The position numbers and the translations under genes were made by a program. Under the pieces are notes generated by a model. That model saw only the letters and a list, made by a program, of their open reading frames with translations. It ran no database searches and was not told where the DNA came from. Positions 6,998 to 11,421 of a stretch of DNA of 11,421 nt are shown here, piece after piece. Source of the DNA: Candidatus Peribacter sp. UBA6535. GTDB taxonomy: Bacteria; Patescibacteriota; Gracilibacteria; Peribacterales; Peribacteraceae. The stretch is taken from positions 1 through 11,421 of the forward strand of contig DJKT01000008.1 in NCBI GenBank assembly GCA_002436205.1. Direction: 5' to 3'. The first letter of the stretch is position 1, and every line of letters begins with the position of its first letter.

Positions 6998-7123
6998 TTA
7001 ACATTGATCCGAGGATTGAAGCTAATTTTTATGACAACTACCTGACAGAATTGAGACTTTTTGGCTTCAGATAGCTAGAACAAGAATTCCTTCCAGAGAC
7101 TACAAACAAATGTAGCATAAGGC
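6998..7123. other. Gene-free spacer upstream of the replication operon
   Basis: Remainder of the 319-bp gap between the divergent starts at 6832 and 7152. A weak promoter-like pair, TTGATC (7004-7009) and TTTTAT (7027-7032), has 17-bp spacing and 4/6 matches in each box. I see no reading frame, tRNA or repeat here. Confidence 0.3.
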
Positions 7124-7147
7124 CGTTCCTTTGGGGGGCGTTTTTTT
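7124..7147 (+). terminator. Terminator-like hairpin with T7 tract
   Basis: CGTTCC can pair with GGGGCG (two G-T pairs) across a short TTTGG loop, followed directly by seven T residues (7141-7147). This resembles an intrinsic terminator, yet it ends only 4 bp before the ATG at 7152. It could stop transcripts coming from the hairpin locus, or the G-run could act as a ribosome site for the next gene. Confidence 0.4.
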
Positions 7148-7151
7148 CTAT

Positions 7152-7385
7152 ATGGAAGAATTTCGAACTAAAGATATTGGCATCGCAGCAGCTCTCATGG
7201 AAGAGAAGCACCGACTGATTGATCTAGACCGCTCCAACCCCAGTGTGGAATTTATCTTTGAGGATTCTGATGATCTACAAGACACGCTTGGCATGTATCT
7301 AAGAGATGAACTCAAGTGCCCTGCACAATCGCTTCTCTTGTCTTTCCGCAAGGCAAAGAGGCTTTTGTATGACTACCACACTTAA
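7152..7385 (+). CDS. DUF5659-like small protein
   Basis: 77 aa from the ATG at 7152; a TTG at 7131 would add seven residues that read through the terminator-like G- and T-runs and is unlikely. The sequence EEFRTKDIGIAAALMEEKHRLIDL followed by VEFIFED and a helical tail (QSLLLSFRKAKRLLYDYH) has the layout I associate with DUF5659: F-x-T-x-D then an alanine-rich helix, a strand pair, and a basic helix. Proteins of this kind are found on plasmids and phages; the function is unknown. Its last 17 bases overlap the start of the primase-ATPase gene, whose Shine-Dalgarno lies inside it, so the two are probably co-translated. The assignment is from pattern memory only. Confidence 0.65.
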   Translation: MEEFRTKDIGIAAALMEEKHRLIDLDRSNPSVEFIFEDSDDLQDTLGMYLRDELKCPAQSLLLSFRKAKRLLYDYHT

Positions 7386-9252
7386 CTTTTTCCCCATATT
7401 AAGAATGAAGAATGAAGAATTGCTCAAACAGTTTATATCCGACCTTCAGATCCCTGAGTGTTCTGTGCAAGTCGGCACAACTAATAGTGCTATCGGAACA
7501 CTGACGGTGGAAAACTATGAGAAGGTACTGAAGCAGCTTGAAGGCAAAGATGTATTCTTTCTTGGTGGAGTTAGCAAAGAAGTAAATAAGCGAGCTGGAG
7601 ATAAAGACATAGAAAAGAAAGGGCACCTCTATTTGGATTTTGATATTCGTCATGAGGAACCAGAGATTACTGATACAGAAATTTGCGAGCTTGGAGCTTG
7701 GTTCGGCGAGTGCTTAAACACACACAATATACTCAAACAGTGGAGATACATTACTTTCACGGGTAATGGAATCCATGTTCATTATTTTGGAGAGCCAGTA
7801 GCTGTAAAGTCTATAGAGCACTGGCGAGATGGCATGAGATTCCTAATAAAAGAAGCCAAAGTGTGTACGGGGATGAGTCCAGACGATGGATGTGTAAACC
7901 TCGCACGACTTTCAAGACTTCCGGGAAGTAGCAACCACAAAAACGGATTCTGTAAAAAGGTTGTATTTTTAGAGCATCAACATGCTTCAATTGATGTTTG
8001 TAGTGTCGAAAAACATGGTGTACGGAATCAGAGATCTCCAGAGAAAGCCGAGAAACTACCAGATGCAATTCCAGAGGGGAAGCGCAACACGGTGCTAACA
8101 AGCATCGCAGGAACCTTGAGAAAGAGAGGGTTAGATGAAAGTACAATCCTAGTAACACTGAGAGGTATAAATAGTAATAAATGCTCACCGCCACTGCCGG
8201 ACAATGAGCTGCAACAGATTGTTCAAAGTATCGAAAGATATCCAGTCGGTTCTCCTAATCAGATTGCTAAGCCAGTACTCACACAGTTATCTGAAGTAGA
8301 AGCTGAGCAGATCTCTTGGCTTTGGTATCGCAGAATCCCAAAGGGAAAGATCGTGTTCTTTGATGGAGATCCCGGACTTGGGAAGTCATGGGCAGCGTTT
8401 GCAATAGCAGCAACAGTTTCTAATGGTGGGCTTTTGCCAGGAGAAACAGTAAGACCTGATCCATCTATGGTGTTACTGCTAACTGCAGAGGATGGACTAG
8501 GAGACACCATTCGACCTCGCATGGAAAGTATGGATGCAGATTTATCCAAAATCGTAGTTCTCGAAGCTGTAAAAGATGAAAAAGGCCAGGAGCGCCATCT
8601 TTCTCTGGTAAAGAACCTTGGCGCTGTTGAGGAGGCTTTGCAAAGTGGCGATTTCTCATTGATCATCATTGATCCGCTAAACGCATATCTTGGAGGAGAT
8701 GTTGATACATACAAAGATGCTGATATCCGCACTGTTTTAGCTCCTTTATCAAAACTGGCAGAAAAATATGATGTAGCGATCCTGTGCATAAGACATCTGA
8801 CGAAAGCAAAAGGAGGTAGTGCTATTCACAGAGGACAAGGCTCTATTGCATACCTTGCTGCAGCTAGAGTGGGACACTTGGTTGCAAGACATCCGGAGAA
8901 TGAAAACCTTCGAGTAATCGCATGTACAAAGATTAATGTTGAAAAACCTCCTCGGGCAATAATATTTGAGATAGATGACAACGGAGACTTCTTCTGGAGG
9001 GATGAGATAGATATTAGTGCGGATAGTTTGCTGGAATCCGGTGGGCAAGGTGCTAAAGACTCTACTCTGGCTGATGCCAAACAGTTTCTCTTTGATCTGC
9101 TTTGGGATAATCCCTTGTCCGCCAAGGAGATATTTAAACAGGCAGAAGACGCAGGGTTCTCTAAAAGAACTCTAGAAAGAGCTAAGGCAGAATTAGACAT
9201 CATATCTAAACGAGATGGTGCCTCATGGGCATGGATGCTCCCCAACGCATGA
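7369..9252 (+). CDS. Primase-PriCT-RepA-type ATPase fusion (replication protein)
   Basis: 627 aa, apparently intact. Domains in order: an archaeo-eukaryotic primase/prim-pol-like N-terminus with catalytic DFD at 90-92, TGNGIHVHY at 131-139 and RLPGSSNHKNG at 183-193; a PriCT-type helical domain at about 231-291; a RepA/AAA_25-like RecA-fold ATPase with Walker A GDPGLGKS at 333-340, Walker B LIIID at 431-435 and RHLTKAKGG from 475; and a winged helix at about 565-625. Such proteins prime and unwind DNA to start replication of plasmids and integrative elements. The start at 7369 has AGAGG seven bases upstream and overlaps the previous gene by 17 bp; an ATG at 7405 just after that gene's stop is the alternative. 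Its TGA stop overlaps the next ATG. Domain identity is strong; the exact enzymatic activity is inferred. Confidence 0.9.
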   Translation: MTTTLNFFPILRMKNEELLKQFISDLQIPECSVQVGTTNSAIGTLTVENYEKVLKQLEGKDVFFLGGVSKEVNKRAGDKDIEKKGHLYLDFDIRHEEPEITDTEICELGAWFGECLNTHNILKQWRYITFTGNGIHVHYFGEPVAVKSIEHWRDGMRFLIKEAKVCTGMSPDDGCVNLARLSRLPGSSNHKNGFCKKVVFLEHQHASIDVCSVEKHGVRNQRSPEKAEKLPDAIPEGKRNTVLTSIAGTLRKRGLDESTILVTLRGINSNKCSPPLPDNELQQIVQSIERYPVGSPNQIAKPVLTQLSEVEAEQISWLWYRRIPKGKIVFFDGDPGLGKSWAAFAIAATVSNGGLLPGETVRPDPSMVLLLTAEDGLGDTIRPRMESMDADLSKIVVLEAVKDEKGQERHLSLVKNLGAVEEALQSGDFSLIIIDPLNAYLGGDVDTYKDADIRTVLAPLSKLAEKYDVAILCIRHLTKAKGGSAIHRGQGSIAYLAAARVGHLVARHPENENLRVIACTKINVEKPPRAIIFEIDDNGDFFWRDEIDISADSLLESGGQGAKDSTLADAKQFLFDLLWDNPLSAKEIFKQAEDAGFSKRTLERAKAELDIISKRDGASWAWMLPNA

Positions 9253-9680
9253 TGCTGTATCACACATTTCAGAACGGTCGAGAGCCAATTACCTGTCGGC
9301 CTGATGCAGCTTCGTTGCTTCGGATTCCGAAACAGGATTCCAACGAGACGGTGCCTCTGTTGGGATACTGGGAAGTTGATCGGTCGACTGAATCGCTAAA
9401 TCAAGTGAAAAGCAAATTGCCCGGATACGCTATGTTTCTGAAAATGCAGGCTTATCGTCGGCATTGGCCTGAACTGACACAACCAGCGGTGCGGATATTC
9501 TTCGTCTGTCAGTCTCAGGAAAGGATGGCCAATGTGATTGACGCAATAACGGGTCTTCCTGCAGCCAATGCCTTTCGTTTTTGCATACAGGGCGATCTAG
9601 AGCCCAAGGATTTGCTCAACGAGCCTATCTGGCTGGCAACAGACGGCCAACGGCGCGCGATCATCCGTGCGTCGCAGTGA
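9249..9680 (+). CDS. Replication-relaxation-like protein, N-terminally truncated
   Basis: 143 aa from the ATG at 9249, which forms an ATGA overlap with the stop of the primase-ATPase; in-frame ATGs at 9225 and 9231 also exist. The core, CRPDAASLL then GYWEVDRSTESLNQVKSKL, an arginine/lysine-rich helix, VRIFFVCQSQERMANV, and a final NEPIWLATDG, matches the C-terminal half of the Replic_Relax family (PF13814) as I know it. Members are linked to plasmid replication and relaxation. The usual N-terminal winged helix of roughly 100 residues is missing, and the upstream frame is blocked by a TAA at 9207-9209. Base composition rises sharply here compared with the gene before it, so this may be a fragment joined to the operon by recombination. 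It could instead be a short functional variant. Confidence 0.6.
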   Translation: MMLYHTFQNGREPITCRPDAASLLRIPKQDSNETVPLLGYWEVDRSTESLNQVKSKLPGYAMFLKMQAYRRHWPELTQPAVRIFFVCQSQERMANVIDAITGLPAANAFRFCIQGDLEPKDLLNEPIWLATDGQRRAIIRASQ

Positions 9681-9686
9681 TGTTGC

Positions 9687-9715
9687 TTGCGCGAAAATGT
9701 AACTTGTGGCATAAT
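9687..9715 (+). promoter_or_regulatory. Candidate promoter for the 9744 gene
   Basis: TTGCGC (9687-9692) and CATAAT (9710-9715) have 17-bp spacing; the -10 matches 5/6 and the -35 only 3/6. It would start transcription near 9722, upstream of the TTG at 9744. Confidence 0.35.
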
Positions 9716-9743
9716 AGGGGTATTCACAAGTTCCCCCTTCCGC

Positions 9744-10610
9744 TTGAAGCAACCTGACTCTTCAACACCGGCTGACAACCCAGAAGGTTCCAATCCTGAC
9801 GGGCAGGACTTTCCGACTCGTGATGACCCCGGTTCTTACCACGCCTTTTTGCCAACCGATGGTCCACGCGGCGAAGTCTATCAGGAGCAGTTGCGGCGGA
9901 TAGAATCACGCAACATTACGCCAGAACAAAAGGAATATAGCCGTCGTCAATTGGAGCGGACTCATGCTTTCCATACTCGGAACTACGATGCATACGCCAA
10001 CGTTTTGATTGCCGAAGCACTCAATAGCTCGCACCCTGTTCATCGTATCCAACAAGCGGTCTCCGCTGCACGACGAATGCGGGAAGCTCATGTGTCCGGA
10101 GACACCGTTTCGGCAATGTTGGAACAGCTGACGTACGAGCTCAATCTCAGCAGTCGTCCGGATTGGGACATCAAGAACCGATTGAATCACTTTGCTGCGT
10201 ATCAGGGTATAGCAGCCCCTCTCGTACAATCTGATCAACGAACTGGATCGCAAGGGCAGGCTCAGAGCGAACAAGTGCCGGCACAGACTGTCGCCAGACG
10301 CGAGCCGCGACCGGATGAAGGCAATGATTTATCTTTTGCATGGGCCGATCGTGCAAGAGAACGAGGTGTTCCTTCGTCGCTCGCCAGTCTCGGGAGAATG
10401 GTAATGCGACGAGCGATCGAAGAGAACTGGTCTAATAATTTAAAGCGGGAATGCGGTGTGTTCGATGGTGGCGAAGCTATGATCCAGCTTGCTCTTGCTG
10501 AACCCGAATCAACGTTCGCTCGATGGCGATACCTCGTCGATCCCGAAACGGCTCAAGATATTCGCAATCCGTTCTCCGGCAACGCTAGCACAGCGTCTGA
10601 GCATTCTTAG
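9744..10610 (+). CDS. Unrecognised helical protein in the high-GC block
   Basis: I do not recognise this protein. The frame is open from 9687 (TTG, 307 aa), but the stretch 9687-9743 overlaps a promoter-like sequence, so the TTG at 9744 (288 aa, beginning MKQPDSSTPADNPEG) is preferred; neither start has a Shine-Dalgarno. Layout: a Pro/Ser/Asp-rich, probably disordered N-terminus of about 45 residues; a helical region with many Arg, Gln and Glu residues (about 50-160); a second low-complexity linker rich in Gln, Pro and Arg (about 175-205); and a helical C-terminus containing SLASLGRMVMRRAIEENW and ESTFARWRYLVD. There are no membrane segments or enzyme motifs. Codon use is GC-rich (39 of 60 bases G or C at 10261-10320), unlike the flanking genes. 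It may be an accessory protein of the transferred block. Confidence 0.6.
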   Translation: MKQPDSSTPADNPEGSNPDGQDFPTRDDPGSYHAFLPTDGPRGEVYQEQLRRIESRNITPEQKEYSRRQLERTHAFHTRNYDAYANVLIAEALNSSHPVHRIQQAVSAARRMREAHVSGDTVSAMLEQLTYELNLSSRPDWDIKNRLNHFAAYQGIAAPLVQSDQRTGSQGQAQSEQVPAQTVARREPRPDEGNDLSFAWADRARERGVPSSLASLGRMVMRRAIEENWSNNLKRECGVFDGGEAMIQLALAEPESTFARWRYLVDPETAQDIRNPFSGNASTASEHS

Positions 10611-10613
10611 ACC

Positions 10614-10666
10614 TGTTCGTTTGAATGTTCGTATAGGTGTTCGTTTCGGTGTTCCACCTACGAACA
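10614..10666. repeat. Phased TGTTCGT repeats within a stem-loop
   Basis: TGTTCGT begins at 10614, 10626 and 10638, and a degenerate TGTTC at 10650: four units at exact 12-bp steps. The inverted copy ACGAACA closes the array at 10660-10666. TAGGTG (10634-10639) also pairs with CACCTA (10655-10660), so GTTCG-ta-TAGGTG can fold with CACCTA-CGAAC. It follows the stop of the upstream gene directly. It may be a transcription end structure or a protein-binding array; there is no T-run. Confidence 0.65.
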
Positions 10667-10749
10667 GCCACGTCTTTTGTGGGTTGTGTTGTATCCGCAT
10701 AACCTACCACGACTTAGGGCTGCCGCGGCTTTCCGTTCGTGCCTCACTT

Positions 10750-10767
10750 TTGCCTTATTTAAGGCAA
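10750..10767. repeat. Perfect 8-bp-arm palindrome
   Basis: TTGCCTTA-TT-TAAGGCAA, 11 bp upstream of the -35 box of the next gene. It marks the place where composition turns AT-rich again. It could be an operator or a hairpin ending the upstream transcript, though no clean T-run follows on the plus strand. Confidence 0.5.
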
Positions 10768-10777
10768 TAAACAGCAC

Positions 10778-10806
10778 TTGTTATAAATACATTATAGTGA
10801 TATAAT
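10778..10806 (+). promoter_or_regulatory. Strong sigma-70-type promoter
   Basis: TTGTTA (10778-10783), a 17-bp spacer, then TATAAT (10801-10806) preceded by TGA, giving an extended -10 identical to the one at 5786-5794 (minus strand). Transcription would start near 10813, about 18 nt before the ATG at 10831. Confidence 0.75.
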
Positions 10807-10830
10807 ATAAGGGTTCACCCCATTGATAAT

Positions 10831-11271
10831 ATGGTAGAGAAAAAAGAATCTAGCGAAATGCCAAAAAAGTTCCGTGGTCGCCTAAGTCTAGAAAATGGCA
10901 TCAAAGCCAGTTACTGCATTGATACGCAGGGCGCACAAGTTACTCCAGTTTCACTTGAATTTAAAATTGTGGATGATGCTCCAGATGGTACCAATCTAAA
11001 TGAATATACATCTACTCTTTATTTTAATGCTCAGGGTCAAATAGTAGATAGAGCACCGATGAACACAGAAACCAGTGCTGTCAGATTAAAGGAATTGTAT
11101 GCCTCAAGTTTACAAGCGGACTTTACCAATGAAGATGCAGATGAATTAGATGCAGCAGCTATGGAACTCATAAAGGGATTTTTTGAAACAGGGGAAGAGG
11201 GAATAGCTAGGCAGTCTCAATATCAAGGGGAAAGAGGAAGGGTTATGAACATGGTGAATAATAGTATTTAG
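10831..11271 (+). CDS. Hypothetical protein, unrecognised
   Basis: 146 aa, not recognised. The first half, about residues 12-75, alternates short strand-like stretches (FRGRLSLENGIKASYCI, then VSLEFKIVDDA and TSTLYFNAQGQIVDRAP) and could be a small beta-sandwich or barrel. The second half is helical and acidic (RLKELYASSLQADF, then DADELDAAAMELIKGFFETGEEGIARQ). No signal peptide or membrane segment is visible. The ATG at 10831 lies behind the strongest promoter in the window but has no Shine-Dalgarno close by; the in-frame ATG at 10858 (MPKKFRGR) is an alternative. Composition is AT-rich like the genes left of 9240. It is followed after 27 bp by another start codon in the same direction, suggesting an operon that continues beyond the window. 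Confidence 0.65.
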   Translation: MVEKKESSEMPKKFRGRLSLENGIKASYCIDTQGAQVTPVSLEFKIVDDAPDGTNLNEYTSTLYFNAQGQIVDRAPMNTETSAVRLKELYASSLQADFTNEDADELDAAAMELIKGFFETGEEGIARQSQYQGERGRVMNMVNNSI

Positions 11272-11304
11272 GCACCATGCCACTTAGGTGCCATTTCTAT
11301 GGCA
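11271..11304 (+). promoter_or_regulatory. Alternative hairpins over a start region
   Basis: GGCACC (11271-11276) can pair with GGTGCC (11287-11292), covering the AGGTG Shine-Dalgarno. TGCCAT (11289-11294) can instead pair with ATGGCA (11299-11304), covering the ATG at 11299. The two share bases 11289-11292, so they exclude one another. Confidence 0.4.
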
Positions 11305-11421
11305 AACTCGCTTGATCTAGCCGTTTATACTGGTTATTTCCGAGAAAACCGAGCGGTATATCGAATCCAAATGTATAGTAACCTAAGGAATCGCACTCCC
11401 CAGTATCTTTTTTGGCTTGCA
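11299..11421 (+). CDS. Start of a hypothetical protein, cut by the right edge
   Basis: An open frame of 41 codons from the ATG at 11299 to the end of the window. AGGTG eight bases upstream is a reasonable ribosome binding site, better than those of most genes here. The visible N-terminus (MANSLDLAVYTGYFRENRAV) shows no signal peptide and no family I recognise. It probably belongs to the same transcript as the 10831 gene. Confidence 0.45.
   Translation, partial: MANSLDLAVYTGYFRENRAVYRIQMYSNLRNRTPQYLFWLA

Noticed and set aside
8259..9263. Long minus-strand reading frames opposite the primase-ATPase
   Set aside because: Serine-rich shadow translations of a gene with clear Walker and primase motifs on the plus strand.
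9250..9680. TGA read as glycine, as in some CPR lineages
   Set aside because: TGA falls at sensible protein ends, followed directly by overlapping starts, and no long gene here has an internal TGA.
10614..10666. Short CRISPR-like array
   Set aside because: Units are 7 bp at 12-bp steps, far too short for CRISPR repeats and spacers.
10489..10770. Plus-strand reading frame overlapping the end of the high-GC gene
   Set aside because: Its product shows a four-residue periodicity caused by the 12-bp DNA repeat and its first part shadows the preceding gene.

Overview
The window looks like part of an accessory or integrative region of a Patescibacteria (CPR) genome, most likely Parcubacteria-like. 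The main pointers are the very cysteine-rich protein at 2646-4340, of a kind I associate with CPR genomes and ending in an exact CxxC-x17-CxxC module, AT-leaning codon use, and weak or absent Shine-Dalgarno sites. The standard code fits: TGA serves as a stop (for example at 9250-9252) and the long reading frames do not need it internally. The lineage is inferred, not proven.

Layout, left to right. (1) 1-1711, minus: a serine recombinase of the large family, cut by the window's left edge, with a 15-bp palindrome upstream. (2) 1804-4487: two copies of a 73-bp direct repeat bracket a two-gene minus-strand unit, the Cys-rich protein and a queuosine-precursor-type transporter. Each copy sits just after the stop of a minus-strand gene. 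(3) 4486-6142: a SEC-C-tailed protein (minus) divergent from a small TPR-like protein (plus), sharing about 35 bp of promoter space. (4) 6174-6832: a terminase-small-subunit-like helix-turn-helix protein converging on a small membrane protein, with stop codons overlapping in one CTAG. (5) 6833-7151: a 319-bp gene-free stretch holding a long imperfect hairpin of about 33 base pairs, built around 22-bp-phased repeats, then a terminator-like hairpin with a T7 run. (6) 7152-9680: a tightly overlapping operon of a DUF5659-like small protein, a primase-PriCT-RepA-type ATPase fusion, and the C-terminal half of a replication-relaxation-like protein. (7) 9240 to about 10750: a block with visibly higher GC, including an unrecognised 288-307 aa protein and an array of four TGTTC repeats at 12-bp steps. 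(8) 10750-11421: AT-rich again, with a strong promoter, an unrecognised 146-aa protein and the start of another gene cut by the right edge.

Taken together, a serine recombinase, a replication primase/helicase, a terminase-like DNA-binding protein and a structured origin-like locus suggest a plasmid-like or integrative element carrying accessory genes. The long hairpin upstream of the replication operon and the repeat-bracketed two-gene unit next to the recombinase are the most interesting unexplained structures. No rRNA, tRNA or CRISPR array was seen.
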